Shown: positions 1 through 5,271 of the stretch, in pieces
Position numbering within the stretch: position 1 is the first letter of the stretch
Layout of the letters: every line of letters starts with the position of its first letter
DNA from: Candidatus Proteinoplasmatales archaeon SG8-5
GTDB lineage: Archaea; Thermoplasmatota; Thermoplasmata; SG8-5
Assembly: GCA_001595885.1 (NCBI GenBank)
Contig: LSSH01000061.1
Coordinates: forward strand, 1-5,271
Reading direction: 5' to 3'
Length of the DNA: 5,271 bases
Position numbers and translations under genes: made by a program
Notes under the pieces: generated by a model
Databases searched by the model: none
What the model was told of the DNA's origin: nothing
The model's input: the letters and a program-made list of their open reading frames with translations, nothing else

Positions 1-3000
1 CACGGGAAACCACCTTACAAGCGGGTGCTGGCCCACGGGTTGCTATGCGACAACGAGGGTCGGGGCATCACAAAGGAGACGTCAGAGGAGATCACTCCGA
101 CCACGCTCACCACCCAGTTCGGCATCGATGCTCTCAGGTTCTACCTGTTGAAGAACGGCATTCCCGGAGAGAACCTGGTGTTCAACGAGGTCGGATTGGC
201 CCAGGCCCACAGGACCATCCGGATATTGTGGAACTCCCTGAACTTCGCCGCGTCCTACATGAACATGGACGAGTACGATCCCTTCGCCAAATCGTACGGC
301 AAGATCAAGAAGAACCTCCTCCCCGAGGATAGCTGGCTCCTCTCCAAGGTCGAGACGCTGACCAACGATGTGAAGAAGAGGATGGAGGAGCTCAGGTTCG
401 ACAGGGCAGCGGTCCTGCTCGAGGATTTCATTGTTAACGAACTTTCAAGGCATTATATCAGGATTATCAGGAGGAGGATGTGGGAAGAGGGCGGCTCCTC
501 AGGCAAGGAAGCGGCCTTCTTCACGCTTCATGAGACACTGTCGAGACTGGCAGTGCTGTCCTCCCCCCTCATTCCGTACATCGCCGAGGAGATATACCAG
601 GTGTTGGACAGGAGAGAGCTGTCGGTACACATGCTAGGCTGGCCCGAGGTCCAGGTTGCTAGGATAGCCGAGGGCTCGGAGAAGAGCATGAGCATCGTCA
701 AGCAGGTGGTGGACGTTGCCATCAAGACGAGGCAAAAACACGGTCAGAAACTTCGGTGGCCCGTGCAGAAGGTCATCATCACAAGCTCCAACGAGGAGGT
801 CACGGATGCGATGGACATGTTCAATGACGTGTTCAAGACATTGGTCAACACCAAGGAGCTGGAAGTGGTGCCCGCGGGTCAGGAATGGGAGGGCCAGGAG
901 CTTGAGGTCATTCCCAACCCGAACGTCATTGGGAAGGCGTACAAGCAGTGGGAGAGCAAGGTCGCCAGGATGCTCAGGGTCTTGCCTGCCAAGGACGTGA
1001 AGGCGAAGATAGACAAGGGCGAGTACCAGCTGGGCATCGAGGGCCAGAACCTGAAGATACTTCCCGACATGGTCGCATTTAAAACCAAGCTGCCCGACGG
1101 AATCGTCACCGAGGACTTCCCTGAAGGACAGCTGTTCATGGATACAGCCCAGACAGATGAACTCAACTCAGAGGGTTTCGCAAGGGAGATCATCAGACGT
1201 ATCCAGGATATGAGAAAGGACATGGAACTGGACATCGAGGAATATATCAGTCTCAGCATTGTCATGAGCGGACCCCTGCTAAGCCTGCTTGACACCCACA
1301 AGGACCTGGAGATGATTGTCGACGAGACCCGAGCCAACCAAATAGAGATTGTGGAGGAGGCAGAAGGGGAATACATCATTGAATGGGAGATCGAGGAGGA
1401 ACCCGTTTCCATCGGGGTGACCGCACTTGACATCAAGAAATCGGTTGACGAGTACGCGAGGATACCTGAAATCGACAGAAAACTTGCCCTCGGTCTTGTC
1501 GACGCAGGCATAACTGGCGGGGCCATGTTCACGGATGCCCAGCGCGAGTTCATACTCAAGTTCCCAGGAATGACCAACGCGAAGTTCAGGAAGATAAAGG
1601 AATACTTCGAGATGCCCGAGGAGAAAAGAGCAGAGGCAGAAGGTCAGCTTTGCCCGATATGCGAAACCGAGCTGGACCCGGGCTCGGACACCTGCCAGCG
1701 CTGCGGCATCAGCGCGGACGGCGAGCTTGGGGAGATCCCCGAGATTGAATTCATCGGAGAGATAAGCGAGGAGGAGGAACTGGCTGACTCTCTCATCGAG
1801 GACGAGATGTTCGAGGACGAGGAAGAGGAGGAAGAGGAAGAATCCCCGCCGGCACCCAGGAAAAGGAAGAAGGCAGAGGAACCCGAACCGGAGGATGAGC
1901 CTGAAGAGGATGAGCCTGAAGAGCCGGAGCCCGAGACCGTCGTGGTCGAGGACGAATCCTTGCCCGGGGAAGAAGAACCCGAGGAGATGGAGGCCCCCGA
2001 ACTCGTAGAGGAGATGGAACCCGTGGAAGATGAACTTCCCGAACCGGAAGATATCGAGGAACCTGTAGAGGAGGAACCTGAAGAGGAACCCCTCGTCGCC
2101 GAGGTCGAGCCCGCAACGGAGCAAGAGGATGATTTTCTGACGGAGGATGCACTCGTCCAGAGAGTACTGGATACGTTGGATGACACCCAGAGGAAGAGGC
2201 TCGAGGAGGAGGCAAAATCAAAAGAGGCTCCACAGGAGGAGGATGATGATGACCTTGAATACGATGAGGACGAGTCCTTCTCGTTCGAGGAAGAGCCCGG
2301 AGAGGCTCCGGCACAGCCGGATGTCGAGGAGACACCACAAGAGGCCGGGGATGAGGAGTTCGAATCATATGCAGAGGCGGTGGCGGATATCCCTGTCGAG
2401 ACACCCGAGATTGCCGAGGAGACGATACCCGCCAGGAAGGACGACATAATTGGCGGTGAGCAGGACGAGGAGATCGCGCAACTCTCCGAGAGCCTCAACA
2501 TCAACCCATCAATGGCCAAGCTGCTTTACAATGAGGGATATCATACTATTCATGACCTACAACAAATAAAGGAGGACGACCTTAGGACTATCAAGGGCAT
2601 TGGGAAGATCACTGCCAGGAACATCGTTGATACGCTCTCCTCGGAGGAGACCCAGATGTGCACTCTTTGCAACGCCATCGTACCGGCAGACGCGCAAGCC
2701 TGCCCGCGCTGCGGTGTGAGGTTCGCGCACGAGGAGGACGAGGAAGAGCAGAACGAAGAACGAAGGCAATCCAAACTTGAGCTCCTCGACAAGAAATTGA
2801 GCAAGACGCCCGACGATGTCAACCTGCTATTCTCAAAGGCAATGGTGCTCCAGGATGCTGGCAAAACCAATGAGGCGATCAAGGTCCTGGACACGGCATT
2901 GGGGATATCGCCTAATGACGAGAAATTAATTACCGCGAAAATGACCCTGGTCGAGGGTGAGAGCATACAGATCACAGACGAAGGGGAACCGGTTGAAGAC

Positions 3001-3519
3001 ACACACGAGGTTGATGAAGGCGCGATACCCACACCGGTCGGGACCGAGGACCCGATCGAGCTCAGGGAGAGCTTCACCTACCTGATACCTGAAGAGCGCT
3101 CCACCCGTTCATACAACCTGATGAAGAAGATGATAAACCGCGGCATGTTGGGTTTCTGCATCACACGAACGTTCCCGGACAAGGTCAAGGAAAGGTTTGA
3201 ACTGGGCGAAACGCCGGTCCTCTGGCTCTCCAATGTCTCCAAGGAAGATGCGGTTAGACCCAAGGACCTGGAGAAACTGAGCCTCGTTCTCGAGGAGTTC
3301 CTGAACAGCGAGGGCGGGATAGTGCTCCTCGACGGCATCGAATACCTCATCACGAACAACAACTTCATCACCGTACTGAAGCTCATCCAGTCCCTGCGCG
3401 ACCAGGTGGCCATCAACCGTTCCATACTCCTGCTGTCGATCAATCCCTCGACAATGGAGACCCACCAGATCAACCTGTTGAAGCGCGAGGTCGACGTTGT
3501 CATCGATCAGGATTCTTAA
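1..3519 (+). CDS. ileS: Isoleucyl-tRNA synthetase (C-terminal part) fused to HhH / zinc-ribbon / acidic linker / TPR-like / DUF835 tail; 5' truncated
   Basis: The frame is open from base 1 and ends at TAA 3517-3519, giving 1172 visible residues (numbered here from base 1); the true start lies upstream, and GTG at 25 is only the first start-like codon. Residues 1-50 are the end of a class I catalytic domain (AHG, then DNEGR before the KMSKS site, then GIDALRFYLL). Residues ~110-216 form the helical anticodon-binding domain (SPLIPYIAEEIY, ending HMLGWPE). KLRWPV at 250-255 and FAREIIRRIQDMRK at 393-406 are typical of the C-terminal region of archaeal/eukaryotic-type IleRS, which would normally end near residue 476. 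The known role of the family is ATP-dependent charging of tRNA-Ile in the cytoplasm. Residues 477-1172 are extra: HhH-like ~494-536, zinc ribbon C551/C554/C565/C568, acidic linker ~575-820, HhH ~836-880, zinc ribbon C887/C890/C901/C904, TPR-like ~926-985, DUF835 ~1024-1172. KMSKS reads GITKE, so activity is uncertain. A paralog rather than the housekeeping enzyme is possible. Confidence 0.9.
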   Translation, partial: HGKPPYKRVLAHGLLCDNEGRGITKETSEEITPTTLTTQFGIDALRFYLLKNGIPGENLVFNEVGLAQAHRTIRILWNSLNFAASYMNMDEYDPFAKSYGKIKKNLLPEDSWLLSKVETLTNDVKKRMEELRFDRAAVLLEDFIVNELSRHYIRIIRRRMWEEGGSSGKEAAFFTLHETLSRLAVLSSPLIPYIAEEIYQVLDRRELSVHMLGWPEVQVARIAEGSEKSMSIVKQVVDVAIKTRQKHGQKLRWPVQKVIITSSNEEVTDAMDMFNDVFKTLVNTKELEVVPAGQEWEGQELEVIPNPNVIGKAYKQWESKVARMLRVLPAKDVKAKIDKGEYQLGIEGQNLKILPDMVAFKTKLPDGIVTEDFPEGQLFMDTAQTDELNSEGFAREIIRRIQDMRKDMELDIEEYISLSIVMSGPLLSLLDTHKDLEMIVDETRANQIEIVEEAEGEYIIEWEIEEEPVSIGVTALDIKKSVDEYARIPEIDRKLALGLVDAGITGGAMFTDAQREFILKFPGMTNAKFRKIKEYFEMPEEKRAEAEGQLCPICETELDPGSDTCQRCGISADGELGEIPEIEFIGEISEEEELADSLIEDEMFEDEEEEEEEESPPAPRKRKKAEEPEPEDEPEEDEPEEPEPETVVVEDESLPGEEEPEEMEAPELVEEMEPVEDELPEPEDIEEPVEEEPEEEPLVAEVEPATEQEDDFLTEDALVQRVLDTLDDTQRKRLEEEAKSKEAPQEEDDDDLEYDEDESFSFEEEPGEAPAQPDVEETPQEAGDEEFESYAEAVADIPVETPEIAEETIPARKDDIIGGEQDEEIAQLSESLNINPSMAKLLYNEGYHTIHDLQQIKEDDLRTIKGIGKITARNIVDTLSSEETQMCTLCNAIVPADAQACPRCGVRFAHEEDEEEQNEERRQSKLELLDKKLSKTPDDVNLLFSKAMVLQDAGKTNEAIKVLDTALGISPNDEKLITAKMTLVEGESIQITDEGEPVEDTHEVDEGAIPTPVGTEDPIELRESFTYLIPEERSTRSYNLMKKMINRGMLGFCITRTFPDKVKERFELGETPVLWLSNVSKEDAVRPKDLEKLSLVLEEFLNSEGGIVLLDGIEYLITNNNFITVLKLIQSLRDQVAINRSILLLSINPSTMETHQINLLKREVDVVIDQDS
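64..78 (+). other. Degenerate KMSKS signature (GITKE) of the synthetase
   Basis: An ungapped alignment by eye to the usual archaeal pattern GR-KMSKS-LGNVVDP places GR-GITKE-TSEEITP at residues 20-33. The flanks are well kept: AHG and DNEGR before it, P33 after it, then FGIDALRFYLL. Only the second lysine (K25) of KMSKS is retained. The following LGN, normally near-invariant, reads TSE. In class I synthetases this mobile loop stabilises the transition state of amino-acid adenylation. Reduced or altered activity is an inference; other loop residues might compensate. Confidence 0.75.
1480..1704 (+). other. First HhH-like unit plus zinc ribbon within the fusion protein
   Basis: Residues ~494-536 read LALGLVDAGI, then a helix, then FPGMTNAKFRKIKEYF, the layout of a helix-hairpin-helix in which the hairpin glycine is G523. 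C551-P-I-C554, ten residues, then C565-Q-R-C568-G is a CxxC-x10-CxxC zinc ribbon. This unit begins about 20 residues after the expected end of the synthetase. HhH motifs commonly bind nucleic acid backbone and zinc ribbons bind nucleic acid or protein; the target here is unknown. Confidence 0.6.
1714..2460 (+). other. Long acidic low-complexity linker encoded within the fusion protein
   Basis: Residues ~572-820 are dominated by Glu and Asp with Pro, including eight consecutive Glu (607-614), a single basic cluster RKRKK (620-624) and repeated EDEPE units. A short stretch at ~714-738 (DALVQRVLDTLDDTQRKRLEEE region) looks helical and may be a small folded or binding element. The rest is probably disordered and separates the synthetase end from the distal HhH/zinc-ribbon/DUF835 part. 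The frame stays open throughout. Confidence 0.7.
1891..1920 (+). repeat. Perfect tandem 15-bp repeat x2 in the acidic linker
   Basis: GAGGATGAGCCTGAA occurs at 1891-1905 and again immediately at 1906-1920, encoding EDEPE twice (residues 631-640). Bases 1921-1935 are a degenerate third copy encoding EPEPE. The 15-bp period keeps the frame, so the linker may have grown by in-frame duplication. Confidence 0.85.
2506..2712 (+). other. Second HhH plus zinc ribbon within the fusion protein
   Basis: Residues ~836-880 contain AKLLYNEGYHTIHDL, then DLRTIKGIGKITARNIVDTL, a clear helix-hairpin-helix with the GIG hairpin at 866-868. C887-T-L-C890, ten residues, then C901-P-R-C904-G forms a CxxC-x10-CxxC zinc ribbon. 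The spacing between the leading glycine and the hairpin glycine (G846 to G866) is 20 residues, identical to the first unit (G503 to G523), which points to a duplicated module. Confidence 0.75.
2776..2955 (+). other. TPR-like helical pair within the fusion protein
   Basis: Residues ~942-973 (LLFSKAMVLQDAGKTNEAI, then KVLDTALGISPND) match the tetratricopeptide pattern well: small residue A947, G954, A959, A966 and P971 at the expected places. The preceding segment LLDKKLSKTPDDV (928-940) looks like the second helix of another, partial repeat. TPRs usually mediate protein-protein contacts. Only one full repeat is evident. Confidence 0.6.
3070..3516 (+). other. DUF835 domain at the C-terminus of the fusion protein
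   Basis: Residues ~1024-1172 start FTYLIPEERSTRSYNLMKKM and include GMLGFCITRTFPDKVKERF, then PVLWLSNV, GGIVLLDGIEYLITNNNF and SILLLSINPSTM, closing with LLKREVDVV. This pattern of strands and helices fits the archaeal DUF835 family, whose function is not established. The strand GIVLLDGIEYL ending in Asp resembles a Walker B strand of RecA/KaiC-like folds, yet no Walker A loop is visible, so a non-ATPase, sensory or interaction role is the more cautious inference. Confidence 0.7.
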
Positions 3520-3540
3520 CGTTCTGTATCGCAAGGTTTC

Positions 3541-3580
3541 ACAATAAACATTTGTTTTACTAATCCTCTTCAAACGAGGA
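3541..3580. terminator. Possible bidirectional terminator in the convergent gap
   Basis: The 69-base gap between the two convergent stop codons holds a T-rich stretch on the plus strand (CATTTGTTTTACT, from 3549) suited to archaeal T-tract termination of the synthetase gene. It is followed by a small hairpin, TCCTC 3564-3568 pairing with GAGGA 3576-3580 around a 7-base loop. On the minus strand the hairpin is met first, after the regulator stop. The stem is only 5 bp, so this is weak evidence. Confidence 0.3.
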
Positions 3581-3588
3581 CCGGATGT

Positions 3589-4647
3589 TCACAATACGTT
3601 CTCAAGCACACCGGTGAATTCCAGGTTCTTGAGGTAATTGATCTTCTTGACAGGGTAGAGTTTCAATTCGGGCTCCCCTCTGAGGAACTTCTGGCTGGAG
3701 TAGTAGGAGATCATCTTGTTCCTGTAATAATTGAAGGCGTCATAGTTGGCGACGACGTGCATGAGCACAGCCTCGAAGCTCCCGCTCATGTCGAATATCA
3801 GCGGTGACCCCTCCAACAGAAGCTCAACACCCTTCTTTCTGTCCTCCAGGAGCGAGTTGGGATTGAACAGGACGTGCGAGAGTATGAGTATCTCGCACCC
3901 GATCATGGAAACGTCCGGAATGTTCATCACCTGGATAAGGCCTTCGGCCTCGAACCTCTGCCTCATGTTCGAGAGTGCCTGTCTGGACACGCCCACCTTC
4001 TTTGCTATGCTGTTGTCGGGCATGGTGGGATTCTTGACCAGGCTCAGTAGCACAGCCTTCTCCTTGGCGGTAAGGGTGCGCTTCTCTATCTTCTTGTACT
4101 TGAGGTCGATCTTGGGGACCTTGCACGGTTCCTTTATCATGACCTGCCTCAGCACGAAGGAATAATCGAAGAAGTTGATCAGGTTGGAGACCTCGAAGGG
4201 GAACAGCACGTATTCCCAGGATTCCCCGGTGCTCAGATCGTTGGTGCTCAGGTGTCTCTGCAGGTTGTCGACGTCCCCCTTCAATTCGGTATAGTTGTTC
4301 GATATGCACATGATGACGCCGGAATCGTCCGATGTGAACGCGTGGAATATCCTTGGGTTATCCTTGATGAACTTACCGAAGGTATTGTCTCTTTCCTCCC
4401 TCGGTATGGTCTCGCTGATCTTGCCGTAGGCAACGCAAAGGATCTCCGCACCCAGGTACTGGACCATCGGTATCCTGATTGTGAAATAGTACCCCGACTT
4501 GGCCAGCCTCCTGCGTATCGCCGTGATGGTCGACAGGTTGAGCTTGGTTACGTCAGCGAGCTCTCTGTCATTGTGCTTGGGGAATTTGACAAGAGCGCAG
4601 AGTGTTATCTTCTCCTTTTCAGTAAGCTCTCTCCCTAGTCCCTCCAT
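3589..4647 (-). CDS. Predicted archaeal transcription regulator with two tandem winged-helix/alpha-beta units
   Basis: A 352-residue protein running from ATG (4645-4647) to TGA (3589-3591). It consists of two copies of a ~180-residue unit. Each begins with a winged helix-turn-helix: residues 8-60, with LADVTKLNLSTITAIRRRLAK, and residues 192-244, with IAKKVGVSRQALSNMRQRFE. By eye, 22 of about 64 positions are identical between residues 8-71 and 192-255 without a gap (LTxKEK, LVKxP, IPxV, GxEIL). The second parts also correspond: NPRIF near 97 with SPLIF near 281, and NY near 118 with NY at 301. The layout resembles Lrp/AsnC-type regulators (DNA-binding head plus effector/oligomerisation domain), but family membership is not certain. 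There is no membrane segment or signal peptide. The start is supported by a TATA-like box 22-35 bases upstream and the lack of a Shine-Dalgarno, which suggests a leaderless mRNA. The protein could act as a pseudo-dimer; its targets are unknown. Confidence 0.75.
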   Translation of the reverse strand: MEGLGRELTEKEKITLCALVKFPKHNDRELADVTKLNLSTITAIRRRLAKSGYYFTIRIPMVQYLGAEILCVAYGKISETIPREERDNTFGKFIKDNPRIFHAFTSDDSGVIMCISNNYTELKGDVDNLQRHLSTNDLSTGESWEYVLFPFEVSNLINFFDYSFVLRQVMIKEPCKVPKIDLKYKKIEKRTLTAKEKAVLLSLVKNPTMPDNSIAKKVGVSRQALSNMRQRFEAEGLIQVMNIPDVSMIGCEILILSHVLFNPNSLLEDRKKGVELLLEGSPLIFDMSGSFEAVLMHVVANYDAFNYYRNKMISYYSSQKFLRGEPELKLYPVKKINYLKNLEFTGVLENVL

Positions 4648-4669
4648 GGTTATTGAATGTAGATAGGGC

Positions 4670-4687
4670 TATTTATTTTTTTCCGCT
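4670..4687 (-). promoter_or_regulatory. TATA box with BRE-like element for the regulator gene (leaderless)
   Basis: Read on the minus strand, AGCGGAAAAAAATAAATA ends 23 bases before the ATG. The AAATAAATA core is centred about 27 bases upstream of the start codon, with a purine-rich BRE-like element just before it. No GGAGG/GGTGA-type ribosome site precedes the ATG (the last bases are ATTCAATAACC). This is the arrangement expected when transcription starts at or next to the start codon. Confidence 0.55.
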
Positions 4688-4710
4688 TGAAAGTACGAAT
4701 ATGTAAATAA

Positions 4711-4733
4711 ATGAAATATATCATTGGAACAAT
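4711..4733. promoter_or_regulatory. Imperfect palindromes upstream of the regulator, possible operator
   Basis: ATGAAATATATCAT (4711-4724) is a palindrome with 12 of 14 bases symmetric. It overlaps a second inverted repeat, ATTG-GAA-CAAT (4723-4733). Both lie 64-86 bases upstream of the regulator start and just after the kae1 stop. They could be an operator for autoregulation or part of the kae1 termination region. The sequence is very AT-rich, so chance palindromes are likely. Confidence 0.25.
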
Positions 4734-4743
4734 ATGAAATTTA

Positions 4744-5271
4744 CTACCGCCAGGTTACGTCAACATCATCCGTCCTGAACCGCTGATCTATCACGGTCTC
4801 CCCGATATCCATTGTCAGGCCGGACCTGTGCATCAGCAATCCGGTCCATGCGATCATGGCCCCGTTGTCGGAGCAGAGGTCCAGCGGCGGCACGAAGCAT
4901 CCCGCTCCCCTCTCGTCAGCCATGACTGTGAGCATCTCAAGAAGCCTCCTGTTACGGGCCACGCCACCGCCCAGGAGCACCTCGTCCTTGCCGAGGTGAG
5001 CCATGGCCCTTTCGGTGACCTCCACGAGCATGGCGAAGCAGGTCTCCTGGAGCGAATAGCAGATGTCCTCCATACGTGACCTGTCCTTTTGTGCCAGTGC
5101 AGCCGTCAGAATACCGGAGAATGAGACGTCCATGCCCTTCACCGAATAGGGTAGCTCGAATAATTCGGAACCGCCCTTGGCAAGCCCTTCTATCTCCCCG
5201 CCGGCGGGAAAGCCCATGCCCATCTCCCTGCCGAACTTGTCGAGCATGTTGCCCACGCCTATGTCGAGGGT
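4744..5271 (-). CDS. kae1: Kae1/TsaD-type tRNA N6-threonylcarbamoyladenosine synthase subunit, C-terminal half; 5' truncated at window edge
   Basis: The frame is open from the window end (first codon ACC at 5269-5271, reading TLDIGVGNMLDKFGREMG) to TAG at 4744-4746, giving 175 residues; the GTG at 5254-5256 is an internal Val, not a start. Family motifs are clear: TLDIxVGNxLD (1-11), a PAGG sugar-binding-like loop (22-25), LPYSVKGMDVSFSG (40-53), LLGGGVARNRRL (99-110) and LCSDNGAMIAW (132-142), whose Asp135 corresponds to the metal ligand of ASKHA-fold Kae1. The protein is the catalytic subunit of the KEOPS complex, which transfers threonylcarbamoyl to A37 of ANN-decoding tRNAs. It ends RTDDVDVTWR, the natural Kae1 C-terminus, so the Bud32 kinase fused in many euryarchaea is absent here. 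An in-frame TAA (4741-4743) follows the TAG directly. The start and N-terminal half (~150 residues) lie outside the window. Confidence 0.93.
   Translation of the reverse strand, partial: TLDIGVGNMLDKFGREMGMGFPAGGEIEGLAKGGSELFELPYSVKGMDVSFSGILTAALAQKDRSRMEDICYSLQETCFAMLVEVTERAMAHLGKDEVLLGGGVARNRRLLEMLTVMADERGAGCFVPPLDLCSDNGAMIAWTGLLMHRSGLTMDIGETVIDQRFRTDDVDVTWR

Noticed and set aside
25..27. GTG as the start of the synthetase gene
   Set aside because: The frame is open to base 1 and the upstream codons (HGKPPYKR) continue the IleRS catalytic domain, so the gene is truncated by the window edge and does not start here.
1394..1419. Possible internal start (GAGGAGG then GTG at 1417) that would make the tail a separate gene
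   Set aside because: The purine run is just the Glu codons of the protein, the spacing to GTG is too long (~17 bases), and the GTG lies inside conserved IleRS C-terminal sequence; no stop separates the two parts.
1279..2124. Long minus-strand open frame (281 codons, Leu/Phe-rich)
   Set aside because: Another antisense reading of the same acidic and IleRS C-terminal sequence; its composition simply mirrors Glu codons and it shows no recognisable domain.
1644..2519. Long minus-strand open frame (291 codons, very serine-rich)
   Set aside because: It is the antisense shadow of the GAG/GAA-rich acidic linker, whose complement gives Ser codons in this frame; it has no family motif, and the plus-strand frame has clear domains on both sides.
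3746..4638. Plus-strand open frames opposite the regulator (3746-4165 and 4252-4638)
   Set aside because: They overlap the well-supported regulator on the other strand, have no recognisable motifs and lack promoter or ribosome-site support.
5254..5256. GTG as the start of the kae1 gene
   Set aside because: The codons before it read TLDIG, part of the conserved Kae1 TLDIxVGN motif, so the gene continues beyond the window.

Overview
The window looks like a piece of an archaeal chromosome, most likely a euryarchaeon of the Thermoplasmata/Thermoplasmatota type. The reasons are an archaeal/eukaryotic-type isoleucyl-tRNA synthetase, a Kae1-type t6A synthase, a DUF835 domain (an archaeal family), a regulator with archaeal-style winged helices, and a leaderless TATA/BRE promoter. 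The lineage is an inference from gene content; no rRNA or other definitive marker is present. Both window ends cut through genes, and no RNA genes, insertion sequences or CRISPR arrays are visible.

Layout. (1) Bases 1-3519, plus strand: the 3' part of one very long gene. Its first ~476 visible residues are the end of the catalytic domain, the anticodon-binding domain and the C-terminal domain of isoleucyl-tRNA synthetase. With no stop or frame break the protein runs on for ~700 more residues: helix-hairpin-helix (HhH)-like unit, zinc ribbon, ~250-residue acidic linker, second HhH, second zinc ribbon, TPR-like helices, and a terminal DUF835 domain. At the position of the KMSKS signature the sequence reads GITKE, so the synthetase part has a strongly degenerate catalytic signature. 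(2) Bases 3520-3588: a short convergent intergenic gap with a T-rich stretch and a small hairpin. (3) Bases 3589-4647, minus strand: a 352-residue predicted transcription regulator made of two copies of a ~180-residue unit, each a winged helix followed by an alpha/beta domain. (4) Bases 4648-4743: an AT-rich promoter region with imperfect palindromes. (5) Bases 4744-5271, minus strand: the C-terminal half of Kae1, ending without a fused Bud32 kinase domain.

Working together. The two outer genes both concern tRNA function: isoleucylation, and t6A37 modification of ANN-decoding tRNAs, which include tRNA-Ile. t6A37 is an identity element for some isoleucyl-tRNA synthetases, so the proximity is suggestive, but the genes are on opposite strands with a regulator between them and no operon can be claimed. 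The most notable item is the synthetase fused to a scaffold or sensor-like tail, combined with the altered KMSKS. It is either a lineage-specific modification of the housekeeping enzyme or a repurposed paralog.
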